Assembly (NCBI RefSeq): GCF_900095795.1 | Contig: NZ_LT608328.1 | Location: 3,093,001 to 3,157,000 of the forward strand | DNA length: 64,000 nucleotides | Reading direction: 5' to 3' | Source of the DNA: Petrimonas mucosa | Lineage (GTDB): Bacteria; Bacteroidota; Bacteroidia; Bacteroidales; Dysgonomonadaceae | Shown: positions 18,270 to 27,705 of the stretch, piece after piece | Layout: the number at the start of each line of letters is the position of its first letter | Numbering within the stretch: the first letter of the stretch is position 1 | Notes under the pieces: generated by a model | What the model was told of the DNA's origin: nothing | Seen by the model: the letters and a program-made list of their open reading frames with translations, nothing else | Databases searched by the model: none | Made by a program: the position numbers and the translations under genes

Positions 18270-19796
18270 ATGTTGAGAAAAATCCGGATAACCCTCTCCA
18301 TTGTTCTTTTTTCGTTAATAACATTTTACTTCCTGGACTTTGCAGAGCTGCTGCCCCCGGGCTTTAGCCTGTTGGCCGATATCCAGTTCGTTCCGGCACT
18401 GTTGGCGCTCAATGTGGTGGTGCTTGTCGCCCTGGTGGCAGCGACCCTTCTTCTGGGCAGGGTCTACTGCTCTGCCATCTGCCCGATGGGGATCTTTCAG
18501 GATATCGTAGCCTGGTTTTCCAAAAAGCTGAAGAGGCGAAAGAGGTACACCCACAGCAAGGCAAAGGGGCTTCTCAGGTGGAGCATCCTGGGAGCTACCG
18601 TTATCGCCTTTTTGTGCGGCTTCACTTTTCTGTTGGGATTGCTGGATCCTTACGGTGCTTACGGGCGGTTTGTCACCCACCTGTTCCGACCGCTATACCT
18701 GGCCGGGAACAATTTGTTGGAAACGATATTCATTTCGTTCAACAACTACAGCCTTTATCGGGTGGGCATCTACTCGCTGGGACTCTTCTCACTGTTACTC
18801 GCATTGGGCACCCTGCTCGGCATCGGCATGCTGGCCTGGTTGAACGGCAGGACCTACTGCAACACTGTCTGCCCGGTAGGCACCCTGCTCGGTTTTCTGA
18901 GCCGCTTCTCACTGCTCAAGATCCAGTTTGTGGAGGAGAAGTGCAACGGATGCGGCCTCTGCTCCATGAAGTGCAAGGCATCCTGTATCGACACGGAAAA
19001 CCGGAAGATCGACTACAGCCGCTGCGTCAACTGTTTCAACTGCATCGATATCTGCAAGCACAATGGCATACGATATGCTCCGGTCGGGCTGGGAGATAGA
19101 TCCACCCAGAGGGAAGAAGTGAAGCAGCCGGATGGATCAAAGCGCCGTTTCCTCTCTGCCCTGCTGCTCACCGGGGTGGCAGCCGGTAAGGTGATGGCTC
19201 AAAACGGTGCCGCTTCATTACTGACAAGACGTGAGTTGAAACGTCAGACACCCATTGCCCCGCCGGGAGCCATCAGTTTCGACCATTTCCGGGAGAAGTG
19301 CATTTCATGCCACCTTTGCGTAAGCAAATGTCCGTCGCATGTAATCAAGCCATCTTTCCTGGAGTATGGTCCGGGTGGCATGATGCAACCGAAGCTCTAC
19401 TTCGATCACGGATTCTGCAATTACGACTGTACGGTCTGTTGTGATATCTGTCCCACCGATGCGCTGGTTAAACTCAGCCGGGAGGAGAAGCACCATACCC
19501 AGATGGGACAGGTAAACTTCATCCGGGAAAACTGCATCGTCTACTACGACGAGACAAGTTGCGGCGCCTGTTCGGAGCACTGCCCCACACAGGCGGTATA
19601 CATGGTTCCCTACAAAGGATCGCTAACCATCCCGGAGACAAACCCCGATATCTGTGTCGGTTGCGGCGGATGCGAATATGTCTGTCCGGCAATCCCCCAC
19701 AAGGCCATATATGTGGAAGGACTTCCCGCCCACAATACCATCGAGATAAAGGAGGTGAAGGCGGAGGAGGTGATTGTCGACGAGTTCGGGTTCTGA
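18270..19796 (+). CDS. NapH/NapG-like membrane polyferredoxin
   Basis: 508 residues. About five membrane helices fill residues 5-215, with paired cysteine motifs in the loops (YCSAICPMG and YCNTVCPVG), as in NapH/NosR/YccM. Then follow CNGCGLCSMKCKASC and CVNCFNCIDICKHNG (about 228-262), a linker with an A-rich segment (LLLTGVAAGKVMAQ), and a NapG/MauM-like part with CISCHLCVSKCPSH, CNYDCTVCCDICPTDA, CGACSEHCPTQA and CVGCGGCEYVCPA. It looks like a fusion of membrane quinol-ferredoxin and periplasmic-type ferredoxin modules. It probably passes electrons between the quinone pool and the DUF362 partner. Confidence 0.9.
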   Translation: MLRKIRITLSIVLFSLITFYFLDFAELLPPGFSLLADIQFVPALLALNVVVLVALVAATLLLGRVYCSAICPMGIFQDIVAWFSKKLKRRKRYTHSKAKGLLRWSILGATVIAFLCGFTFLLGLLDPYGAYGRFVTHLFRPLYLAGNNLLETIFISFNNYSLYRVGIYSLGLFSLLLALGTLLGIGMLAWLNGRTYCNTVCPVGTLLGFLSRFSLLKIQFVEEKCNGCGLCSMKCKASCIDTENRKIDYSRCVNCFNCIDICKHNGIRYAPVGLGDRSTQREEVKQPDGSKRRFLSALLLTGVAAGKVMAQNGAASLLTRRELKRQTPIAPPGAISFDHFREKCISCHLCVSKCPSHVIKPSFLEYGPGGMMQPKLYFDHGFCNYDCTVCCDICPTDALVKLSREEKHHTQMGQVNFIRENCIVYYDETSCGACSEHCPTQAVYMVPYKGSLTIPETNPDICVGCGGCEYVCPAIPHKAIYVEGLPAHNTIEIKEVKAEEVIVDEFGF

Positions 19797-19812
19797 AAAG
19801 AGAGAGGCAAGC

Positions 19813-20262
19813 CTATCCCAGAAGTTTCTTCACCATTTCCGAGATAGCCTTGCCTTCTGCCTTACCGGCCAGTTGACGGGTTGCCAGACCCATCACCTTT
19901 CCCATCTCTTTCAGAGACTGGGCTCCGGTTTCGGCAATAATCGCCTTTACGGCCGCCTCCAGCTCTTCCGGCGAAAGCTGTTTCGGCAAGAACTCCTGAA
20001 TCACCCGTAACTGGGCCAGTTCATCTTGCGCCAGGTCTGTTCTGCCCTGTGAGGTATAGATCTCGGCGCTATCCTTACGCTGTTTCACCATCTTCTGCAA
20101 GATCGCCATGGCTGTTTCTTCGGGAAGTTCATCCGATGCCCCTTTGGCCGTTTTGGCCTCCAGGAACTCCTTTTTTACACCCCGTAACGCCTCCAGGCGA
20201 ACTTTGTCCTTGGCAAGCATCGCTTTCTTTATCTCATCACTGATTGTGTCAAACAGATTCAT
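19813..20262 (-). CDS. GatB/YqeY domain-containing protein
   Basis: 149 residues, the full length of free-standing YqeY proteins, which resemble the tail domain of the GatB amidotransferase subunit. Typical blocks are LFDTISDEIKKAMLAKDKVRLEALR, EFLPKQLSPEELEAAVKAII and MGKVMGLATRQLAGKAEGK. A tRNA-related role is assumed for the family but not proven. It lies 90 bases behind ftsZ on the same strand, a common location in Bacteroidales, and converges with the ferredoxin gene, 16 bases apart. Confidence 0.92.
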   Translation of the reverse strand: MNLFDTISDEIKKAMLAKDKVRLEALRGVKKEFLEAKTAKGASDELPEETAMAILQKMVKQRKDSAEIYTSQGRTDLAQDELAQLRVIQEFLPKQLSPEELEAAVKAIIAETGAQSLKEMGKVMGLATRQLAGKAEGKAISEMVKKLLG

Positions 20263-20352
20263 ACTCTATATTTTTTTATTGTCAACTCAACATTCGCAAC
20301 CATCCGCTATCATTTCCATCATCAGCAAGGTGCGGATGGGACTGGATTACCA

Positions 20353-21642
20353 CTAGTCAAACAATGACCCGGGCAAACGGCTCTCTACCCTGAATGCCCG
20401 TGGATTGAACTCCCTGTCGCGTTTGAAAACCGGGGTCTTCTCAAGCGCTTCCAATACCTTGTCGTCGTCAAGTTCATCCATCGACAGGATAATCGGTTCA
20501 AATTTATAGCTGCTTGCCGAGAGCATCTTCAGGCCCAATGTCCCGTAATACTTGTCGATCAGCCGTTGCTCCTCTTCCTCCTCCTTTCGCCGCTGGTCCT
20601 CCTTGATTTTCCGTTCCAGCTCTTCCGCTTTCGACTGTGCCCTGTGCTGCTCCTCAATTCCGGGAACATCGGTGATCGAAAAGCCGGTAGCCAGCAGGGT
20701 GACCTTGACCTCTTCTCCCAAATCCTTCTCCACGGCTGCTCCCCAGATAACTTCGATTTCGTGGCTGAACTTCGACATAAAATCGTGCAGCGCATTCATC
20801 TCCTCCATCATCAGCGGATTCTCTTCACCAAATGAGAGGTTGATCAATATCTTCTTCGCGCTGAATACGTCGTTATTGTTAAGCAACGGCGAGTTGATAG
20901 CATCTTCGATGGCCCTGTTCACCCGATCCTTTCCTGAACCTATTCCACGGCTCATAATGGCTACACCCCCATCCTTCAGGGTAGTCTCCACATCTGCAAA
21001 GTCGAGATTCACATGTCCATGGATCGTAATGATCTCGGCAATGCTCTTGGCAGCGGTAGCCAAGGTATCATCTGCACGGGCAAAGGCATTGAGCATGGTC
21101 AGGTCGTGATAGATATCCCTCAGCCGTTCATTATTGATCACCAGCAAGGCATCCACATTTGCCGCAATCTGTTCCACCCCCTTCAGCGCCTGTACAATTT
21201 TACGCTGCCCCTCGAAAACAAAAGGAATGGTTACAATTCCCACCGTAAGGATACCCATCTCCTTGGCGATGCGCGCCACCACGGGTGCGGCACCTGTTCC
21301 GGTTCCACCCCCCATTCCTGCCGTGATGAATGCCATCCGCGTGCCATCACTCAACAGATCCTGTATCAGTTCGACACTCTCCTCTGCGGCCCGTTGAGCC
21401 ACATCGGGCTTGTTACCGGCTCCGAGCCCCCCTGTTGTCTGTTGTCCCAACTGTATCTTTACAGGCACGGGTGAACTTATCAGCGCCTGGTTATCGGTAT
21501 TGCACAATGCAAACGAGACATCATGTATCCCTTCCCTGAACATGTGGTTGACGGCATTCCCGCCACCACCTCCCACACCTATCACTTTGATTATCGCTTC
21601 GGTGCGGCTGCTTACTTGAAGATCCAATATATCGGAATCCAT
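20353..21642 (-). CDS. ftsZ: Cell division protein FtsZ
   Basis: 429 residues; tubulin-like GTPase that forms the division ring. The GTP-binding signature [10 protein letters not shown] is at about residue 109, preceded by [15 protein letters not shown] (about 21-35) and CNTDNQAL. The C-terminal half carries a Bacteroidetes-type charged linker ([15 protein letters not shown], about 345-360). The tail ends in [13 protein letters not shown] instead of the proteobacterial tail motif. It is the last division gene of the cluster, 19 bases after ftsA. Confidence 0.98.
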   Translation of the reverse strand: MDSDILDLQVSSRTEAIIKVIGVGGGGGNAVNHMFREGIHDVSFALCNTDNQALISSPVPVKIQLGQQTTGGLGAGNKPDVAQRAAEESVELIQDLLSDGTRMAFITAGMGGGTGTGAAPVVARIAKEMGILTVGIVTIPFVFEGQRKIVQALKGVEQIAANVDALLVINNERLRDIYHDLTMLNAFARADDTLATAAKSIAEIITIHGHVNLDFADVETTLKDGGVAIMSRGIGSGKDRVNRAIEDAINSPLLNNNDVFSAKKILINLSFGEENPLMMEEMNALHDFMSKFSHEIEVIWGAAVEKDLGEEVKVTLLATGFSITDVPGIEEQHRAQSKAEELERKIKEDQRRKEEEEEQRLIDKYYGTLGLKMLSASSYKFEPIILSMDELDDDKVLEALEKTPVFKRDREFNPRAFRVESRLPGSLFD

Positions 21643-21661
21643 AATGTAACTGCTTTTTTAT

Positions 21662-23035
21662 TTACTGATCATCATCTTCTTCCTCAAACATGGTCGAAAA
21701 CATGTTCTTCATCTTTCCTCCCAGATTGATCGATTTATTCTCCTTGTTCGGCTGTCTGGAAGGATCTTTCCGCCCACCTTTCCGGTCGGTCTGCTCTTTA
21801 TACTCCTTATCTCCACCCCGATCACCGAAAAAAGTATCCCAAACCGACGACCCTTTTGTTTTTTTCTCCTCGGTTTTAAGCGGCTCCTCTTCAATCATCT
21901 TCTCGCAATTTTCACTGGCAAACAGCAACATGCCCAATGCAGATGTCAGGGCAGGATCGTTGGCATACTCCGGCGAATTGTTCACCAGGGTTTTCCGTGA
22001 AGCGGCCTTGCGGACCGGCATGCCCAACTTCTGGGTGAGGTACTCATCCAGATTTCTCAGCTGTGATGCCCCGCCGGTGATGACAACTCCCGCTCCCAGC
22101 TGCTCCTGATAACCTGAAAGCCGGATCTGCTCCTTGATGTTGGCTGTGATTTCGTCGAGCCGCATCACGATCACCCGGTTCAGTTCCACCAGATCGATAT
22201 CCGGCTTCATCAGAAAGGGAGAGGAGAAAGGCGAGCTTTCACTGCTTTCCCTGGCCTTGCCAAACTTTATCTTGTATTGTTCCGCATCACTCTCCACAAA
22301 ATTGAGCTCGGCGATATCCCGTGTGATGTTTCTTCCTCCAAAGGGGATGGTTACCATACGGCGCAGAATGCCACCCTTGTAGATCGACAGCGCCGTTGTT
22401 CCGGCACCGAAATCGATAAAGGCGCACCCCAGCTCCTTCTCCTCTTCCGTCAGTGCAATTGCGGCAGATGCCAGCGGTCCTACGACGAGCCCCGCAATCT
22501 GGAGGCGTCCCTTGTCGGTGATGGTCTTCTCGATATTCAACGCCAGGTTTGGCCTTCCCACCACTACCTGATATTCCGCCTCAATTGTGGAGCAGGCAAC
22601 CCCCACCGGATTTTTCTCCGGTTTATCGTCCAGAAAATACTCCACGTCGCCGATGCCATATTTCTGTTTCAAATCAGGTTTATACTGCTCCGCAACTTTT
22701 CGGAGCTGTGCCACCACCTCTTCGGTAACAATCCCGGAAGCGGACAGCTGTTTCGATTCACGGATCACCTCCGTGTGCACCGATTGACCGCCGAGTGAGA
22801 CATATACTTTCCCGATCTTCTGGCCCTGTGCGTTTTCCAGCATGCTAACCAGCTTCCTTACAATTGCACCGGCCTTGTCGATATTATAAATCGTTCCACG
22901 ACGGATACTGTTCTCCGAAGGCAGGGAGACACACTCCAGAATCGAGATAACGTTGTTCTCGTTTTTACGCCCGATAACGCCGGTAATTTTGGAAGTTCCC
23001 AAATCTATGGCTGCTATAAATCCTGATTGAGTCAT
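21662..23035 (-). CDS. ftsA: Cell division protein FtsA
   Basis: 457 residues; actin-like ATPase that tethers FtsZ to the membrane. Phosphate 1 motif AAIDLGTSKITGVIG (about 8-22), the SHS2/1C region (GKVYVSLGGQSVHTEV), phosphate 2 CAFIDFGAGTTALSIY and adenosine motif VVITGGASQL. A long low-complexity, charged C-terminal stretch (about 375-457) ends in an amphipathic segment near GGKMKNMFSTMF, which should be the membrane-targeting helix. It is encoded 12 bases after ftsQ. Confidence 0.97.
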   Translation of the reverse strand: MTQSGFIAAIDLGTSKITGVIGRKNENNVISILECVSLPSENSIRRGTIYNIDKAGAIVRKLVSMLENAQGQKIGKVYVSLGGQSVHTEVIRESKQLSASGIVTEEVVAQLRKVAEQYKPDLKQKYGIGDVEYFLDDKPEKNPVGVACSTIEAEYQVVVGRPNLALNIEKTITDKGRLQIAGLVVGPLASAAIALTEEEKELGCAFIDFGAGTTALSIYKGGILRRMVTIPFGGRNITRDIAELNFVESDAEQYKIKFGKARESSESSPFSSPFLMKPDIDLVELNRVIVMRLDEITANIKEQIRLSGYQEQLGAGVVITGGASQLRNLDEYLTQKLGMPVRKAASRKTLVNNSPEYANDPALTSALGMLLFASENCEKMIEEEPLKTEEKKTKGSSVWDTFFGDRGGDKEYKEQTDRKGGRKDPSRQPNKENKSINLGGKMKNMFSTMFEEEDDDQ

Positions 23036-23047
23036 ATATATTCTTAT

Positions 23048-23779
23048 CTATCTCTTTGTACAAACCACTTGGTTGTCGTATTTCAAACTGATCATCGAGT
23101 ACCTGTCCCAACCCACCACATTCAATCCTTTCTCGATAAAGAGGGCAAACCGGTCAAACTTTTCGGAAAAGTTCTCCAGTTTTCCGAACGCTATCCTGAA
23201 ATCTCCGGCACGGGGAATCAGCTCCACCTCTCTGTTGGGTCTCACCACGATCTGATCTACCCATGCGTTCCACTCGGGATTTTCACTCAGATAGCGTGCA
23301 AAATCATAAAGTTCCCTCCTCGCAAACTCCTCATCTATAGCCCCGGTAGCCAGGGGGACATAGACCGTAAAATTGGTCGACACCGGCATCGGTTCGCGGT
23401 TGTCATCGATATAGAAACTCCCTTTCGTATCGGAAATCACACGCAGAACCGGCTCGCGCTGATAAATATGGGCAATGACCGATCCGTTCTGTGCCGTATA
23501 GACCTTTGCCGATTTCACCAGCCGGTTGGTCAAAATCGTATCCTGGATCTGCAATGTATTGATTTCGCCCATCTTCTTTCCCACCGGATAGATCTTCTTT
23601 CTCTTCAGTAGATCCTCGATATCGGACTGTCGGATGAACCGGACATATGTACTATCCTTCAGTACAACCTCAAAATTGTTGCACACCACATTCCTGGATG
23701 AGTTGCTGAAGTAGATCACCGAGAAAACAACATAACCGGTTACCAGTAACGAAGCCAATATGATGGACAATTTTTTCAT
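23048..23779 (-). CDS. ftsQ: Cell division protein FtsQ/DivIB
   Basis: 243 residues with one N-terminal membrane helix (about 5-25) and a periplasmic region. Residues about 38-110 fit the POTRA-like part (FVRFIRQSDIEDLLKRKK, VKSAKVYTAQNGSVIAHIYQREPVLRV) and the rest fits the FtsQ beta domain. The sequence is poorly conserved, as in most Bacteroidetes; placement between murC and ftsA supports the name. Confidence 0.88.
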   Translation of the reverse strand: MKKLSIILASLLVTGYVVFSVIYFSNSSRNVVCNNFEVVLKDSTYVRFIRQSDIEDLLKRKKIYPVGKKMGEINTLQIQDTILTNRLVKSAKVYTAQNGSVIAHIYQREPVLRVISDTKGSFYIDDNREPMPVSTNFTVYVPLATGAIDEEFARRELYDFARYLSENPEWNAWVDQIVVRPNREVELIPRAGDFRIAFGKLENFSEKFDRFALFIEKGLNVVGWDRYSMISLKYDNQVVCTKR

Positions 23780-23813
23780 TTATGCAAAGATACAAATTGT
23801 ATCTGATTTATTT

Positions 23814-25190
23814 TCAGACTCCCCGTTTTTCCAACATCTCCCTGATCGCCGGCAACAGATGTTCAATGTCTCCCGCACCTAGGGTAACCAACACATCCAG
23901 CTTCTTTTGCTGAAGAAAATCGAGCAATTCACCCTTTTTCAGAAGTACCTTCTCCTTCGAGCTGATCTTATCGAAGATGATTTCGGAGGTAACACCCGGT
24001 ATAGGCTCCTCACGCGCCGGATAGATATCGAGCAAGATCACATCGTCGAGCAACGAAAGGCTGCGGGCAAAATCATCGGCAAAGTCACGCGTACGTGAAT
24101 AGAGGTGGGGCTGGAACACACCGGTAATCTTTCGTTCCGGGTATAACTGCCTGATCGAACGGATAGAGGCAGCTACCTCTTGCGGATGGTGTGCATAATC
24201 GTCGATAAAGACAATATCGGGCCTTTTCAGCTGGAAATCGAACCGCCGTTTTGCACCGCCGAAGCTTTTCATTGCCTGGCGAATCTCATCGGGCCCTACG
24301 CCGCACAGGAGTGCTGCAGCAATTGCCGCCACCGCATTTTCGATGTTCACCCTCACCGGCACGCCCAGTTGAATGCCGGCAATCCGGCTGTCGGGTGCTA
24401 CGAAGTCGAATATGATCTCACCATTGCCGATAGAGATGTTTTCCGCATGGAAATCGCCCCTCGACTCGGAGTAGGTAAAAATTTTCACCGATGCATCGGT
24501 ATGCGGCGTCACCGGTGCACCCTCCTTCAATATCAGGTATCCCCCCTTCCGGATGAGAGAGGTGAAGTGTTCAAAACTTTCGCGATAAGCCTCCTCCGTT
24601 CCGTAAATATCCAGGTGGTCGGGATCGGCCGAGGTGATAACCGCAATCCAGGGTCGCAACCAATGGAACGAGCGATCATACTCATCCGCTTCGGCTACGG
24701 TAATGTGGCTTTTATCCGACAACAGCAGGTTGGTACCGTAATTTTTCAGGATTCCACCCAGGAATGCGTTGCAGTCTACCTCAGATTGCCTGAGAAGGTG
24801 GGCTATCATGCTCGAGACAGTAGTCTTCCCATGGGTCCCCGCCACACAAACAGCATCGCTCGTACGGGTCACCTCTCCCAGGAGTTGGGCCCGTTTCATG
24901 GCTGTAAAACCGTTCTGCAGGAAGTATTGCAACTCGCTATGGGTGACCGGTACCGCAGGCGTGTAGACTACAAGGGTCTTTTCCTTGTCGAGAAACTCCA
25001 CGGGAATTGAGCTGACGGCATCCTCATAATGGATCTGCGCACCTTCGGCGACCAGCGCCCGGATCAGCTGAGTCTCCGTCCGGTCATAACCGGCAACCTT
25101 TTTCCCCTTCAACATGAAGTAACGGGCCAGGTTGCTCATGCCGATACCTCCGATACCTATAAAATATATCGATTCAAAATCCATAATCAT
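23814..25190 (-). CDS. murC: UDP-N-acetylmuramate--L-alanine ligase MurC
   Basis: 458 residues; ATP-dependent ligase that adds L-Ala to UDP-MurNAc. Rossmann-like start YFIGIGGIGMSNLARYF (about 9-25), ATP loop AGTHGKTTVSSMI (about 118-130), and C-terminal block VFQPHLYSRTRDF. Two in-frame ATGs (25190 and 25184) are close together and the start is uncertain by two codons. One base separates it from the murG stop. Confidence 0.97.
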   Translation of the reverse strand: MIMDFESIYFIGIGGIGMSNLARYFMLKGKKVAGYDRTETQLIRALVAEGAQIHYEDAVSSIPVEFLDKEKTLVVYTPAVPVTHSELQYFLQNGFTAMKRAQLLGEVTRTSDAVCVAGTHGKTTVSSMIAHLLRQSEVDCNAFLGGILKNYGTNLLLSDKSHITVAEADEYDRSFHWLRPWIAVITSADPDHLDIYGTEEAYRESFEHFTSLIRKGGYLILKEGAPVTPHTDASVKIFTYSESRGDFHAENISIGNGEIIFDFVAPDSRIAGIQLGVPVRVNIENAVAAIAAALLCGVGPDEIRQAMKSFGGAKRRFDFQLKRPDIVFIDDYAHHPQEVAASIRSIRQLYPERKITGVFQPHLYSRTRDFADDFARSLSLLDDVILLDIYPAREEPIPGVTSEIIFDKISSKEKVLLKKGELLDFLQQKKLDVLVTLGAGDIEHLLPAIREMLEKRGV

Positions 25191-25191
25191 G

Positions 25192-26310
25192 CTAATGAGC
25201 GTAAATTTTCGCTATCTCATCCACAATGCGCCGAGCCGAACCGGGTTGAGCCAACTTCAATATATTCCGGCTCAATTCATCCAACCGGCTATCATCTTTA
25301 ACCAGACGCAGGGCTGTTTCAAACAGACACCCCTTTGCCTCGGCATCGGTCACCATTACGGCTGCATCATTTCTTACCAACGCCATCGCATTCTGCGTTT
25401 GATGATCTTCCGCAACATTGGGCGATGGAACCAGAACGACCGGTTTCCCCAACAGTGAGAATTCAGAGATGGAGCCGGCTCCTGCGCGCGAAATAACCAG
25501 ATCGGCTACCGAGTAGGCATAATCCATGCGGGTGAGAAAATCAAACAGATGTACGTTGCCGGGAATCACTCCCTGCTCCCTCAGGGCAGAGATCTCTTTA
25601 AAATAGTAGTTGCCGCATTGCCAAAGGAGCTGTACCCCCGACTGTTCTATTGAGGCAAGTGAAGCGATGACACTCTCGTTAAGCGTACGGGCACCCAGGC
25701 TTCCACCTACCAGGAGAATCGTCTTCAGTTCAGGATTTAGTCCGAAGTGTGCGTAGCCGCTCTTTCGGTTCTCCTCCGAGACCACCAGATCCTGGCGGGT
25801 AGGGTTGCCGGTCAGCACGATCTTCTCTTTCGGGAAGAACCGCTCCATCCCTTCATACGCCACACAAATCCTGGCCGCTTTCCGTGCCAGGATCTTGTTG
25901 GTTACCCCGGCATAGGAGTTCTGTTCCTGCAATAGTGTAGGAACGCCGGCTGCTGCTGCAGCCCTGAGGGTAGGTCCACTGGCATAACCTCCCACCCCAA
26001 CTGCAATGTCCGGTTTGAACGAAGTGACGATCTTTTTTGCCTTTAGCATGCTTTTCATCAACTTTATGGCAACCGGAATGTTTCTCAACGGATTTCTCCT
26101 GTCGAAACCCGCAACGGGAAGTCCCACAATCGAATAGCCTGCAGCTGGCACACGTTCCATCTCCATCCGGTTCTCGGCACCGACAAAGAGGATTTCGGCA
26201 TCCGGCCATCGATCCATTATCGCGTTAGCTATAGAGATGGCAGGAAAAATATGTCCGCCGGTACCGCCTCCACTGATGATTACCCGCGGTGAACGTAATG
26301 GTGATGTCAT
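25192..26310 (-). CDS. murG: N-acetylglucosaminyltransferase MurG
   Basis: 372 residues; transfers GlcNAc to lipid I to make lipid II on the inner face of the membrane. Glycine-rich motif ISGGGTGGHIFPAISIA (about 12-28), VGVGGYASGP (about 105-114), and the UDP-GlcNAc site SRAGAGSISEFSLLGKPVVLVPSP (in part, about 270-293). The start overlaps the ftsW stop by 4 bases. Confidence 0.97.
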   Translation of the reverse strand: MTSPLRSPRVIISGGGTGGHIFPAISIANAIMDRWPDAEILFVGAENRMEMERVPAAGYSIVGLPVAGFDRRNPLRNIPVAIKLMKSMLKAKKIVTSFKPDIAVGVGGYASGPTLRAAAAAGVPTLLQEQNSYAGVTNKILARKAARICVAYEGMERFFPKEKIVLTGNPTRQDLVVSEENRKSGYAHFGLNPELKTILLVGGSLGARTLNESVIASLASIEQSGVQLLWQCGNYYFKEISALREQGVIPGNVHLFDFLTRMDYAYSVADLVISRAGAGSISEFSLLGKPVVLVPSPNVAEDHQTQNAMALVRNDAAVMVTDAEAKGCLFETALRLVKDDSRLDELSRNILKLAQPGSARRIVDEIAKIYAH

Positions 26311-27653
26311 ACCTGAATAATTTCAAATTCCACTTTCTCTTCCAGTTTATCGATCACTTCCGATACCATCGTTTCATTTTCCTCGTCGCTTTGATCGGGA
26401 TTATCGGCTCCCTTCTTTCCCCTCTTCTTGCCAATCCCGAACCGGTCAGCACTCAAAATCAATCCGAAATAGGCACTGGTAATAAGCAACGAGGTTCCTC
26501 CCCTGCTGATAAGCGGCAGTGGCTGGCCGGTAACCGGGATAAGGTTTACCGCTACCGCCATGTTGATAAATGCCTGCATCGACAACATAAGTGCCGAACC
26601 GAGGACAAGGTATTTTGGAAAGAGCTTTTCGATTTTCCGGGCAATCATCCCCGACCTGATCAGGATGATGATATAGAGCAGCAACACAAAGACTCCTCCA
26701 ATGATCCCCATCTCCTCGATAATTATCGCGTAGATGAAGTCGGAATAAGCCTGGGGAAGGAAGTCGCGCTCGGTACTGTTTCCCGGGAACTTGCCAAAGA
26801 TGCCGCCGTTTGCGATGGCAATCTTGGCATGAGCCACCTGATAGTTGTCGTCAGTAATCGTATAGTAAGTCTCATCCGACACCTCCTTATGGCTGCCAAA
26901 CTCGTCGAGCCGGCTCTGCCAGGTTCCTACACGGCTTAATGGTCCGGAGTTGGTCCACTCGGGCGGTATCACCTTCAGCATCACGATAAAGAGTGCCAGA
27001 AAGGCAATGCCTGTAACGGCCACCTTCAGGAGCCTACTCAGCTTCACGTTTCCTATGAACATCAACAGGAAGCAGACCGTAAAGAGCAGTACCGCAGTTG
27101 AGAGGTTGTCCAGGGCGATGATACCGCAAACCACCACCATCAGTCCGATCATCCATTTGAAGAGCAGGCCGTCGTTCATGCCGTTCTGTTTGCTGAGCAG
27201 AAAGGCGATCGTCCCCATCAACGATATCTTGGCAATCTCGGAGGGCTGAATGGTAAATCCAAAGATCGAGATCCACCGGTCGGCCCCGTTGATGGTTGTC
27301 CCGATAACCGGAGTGAGCAGCAGCAGAATAATCGAACCGATAAGCACAAAGATAAGGGAAGAGAAGTAACGATACGGAATATTGTGGATCAAGACGATAA
27401 TCCCCACCCCGCCGATCAGGAACATGGTGTGCCGCAGGATTGGTCCCCACTGGTTCTGTTGCCTGTAGACAATGGTGCTGGTAGCACTGAAGATCTCTAC
27501 CAGCGAAATCACACAGAGGATAACAAATACCAGCCAGATCACCTTGTCACCCTTGAAGATCTTGCTTCCCAGTTTAGCCAGGGTCGACCGGGAATTCTCC
27601 ATATCTTCCTGAAAATTGGACGATTCTATCGCATCCTTTAACTTGTCGAGCAT
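26307..27653 (-). CDS. ftsW: Lipid II polymerase / division protein FtsW
   Basis: 448 residues of the SEDS family with about ten membrane helices. Visible family blocks include GADRWISIFGFTIQPSEIAKI (about 120-140, in part) and PVTGQPLPLISRGGTSLL near 375. It has an extra hydrophilic C-terminus of about 45 residues (KKRGKKGADNPDQSDEENE). FtsW polymerises lipid II with its partner transpeptidase FtsI, which is encoded upstream in this cluster. Confidence 0.96.
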   Translation of the reverse strand: MLDKLKDAIESSNFQEDMENSRSTLAKLGSKIFKGDKVIWLVFVILCVISLVEIFSATSTIVYRQQNQWGPILRHTMFLIGGVGIIVLIHNIPYRYFSSLIFVLIGSIILLLLTPVIGTTINGADRWISIFGFTIQPSEIAKISLMGTIAFLLSKQNGMNDGLLFKWMIGLMVVVCGIIALDNLSTAVLLFTVCFLLMFIGNVKLSRLLKVAVTGIAFLALFIVMLKVIPPEWTNSGPLSRVGTWQSRLDEFGSHKEVSDETYYTITDDNYQVAHAKIAIANGGIFGKFPGNSTERDFLPQAYSDFIYAIIIEEMGIIGGVFVLLLYIIILIRSGMIARKIEKLFPKYLVLGSALMLSMQAFINMAVAVNLIPVTGQPLPLISRGGTSLLITSAYFGLILSADRFGIGKKRGKKGADNPDQSDEENETMVSEVIDKLEEKVEFEIIQV

Positions 27654-27705
27654 ATCTTCTACTGTTTACTTTCAATACTGTTATCCTAAGAGCTATATTC
27701 TATAT

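Noticed and set aside
21662-23035. Unusual low-complexity insertion in ftsA
   Set aside because: A charged, variable C-terminal linker before the amphipathic helix is normal in Bacteroidetes FtsA.
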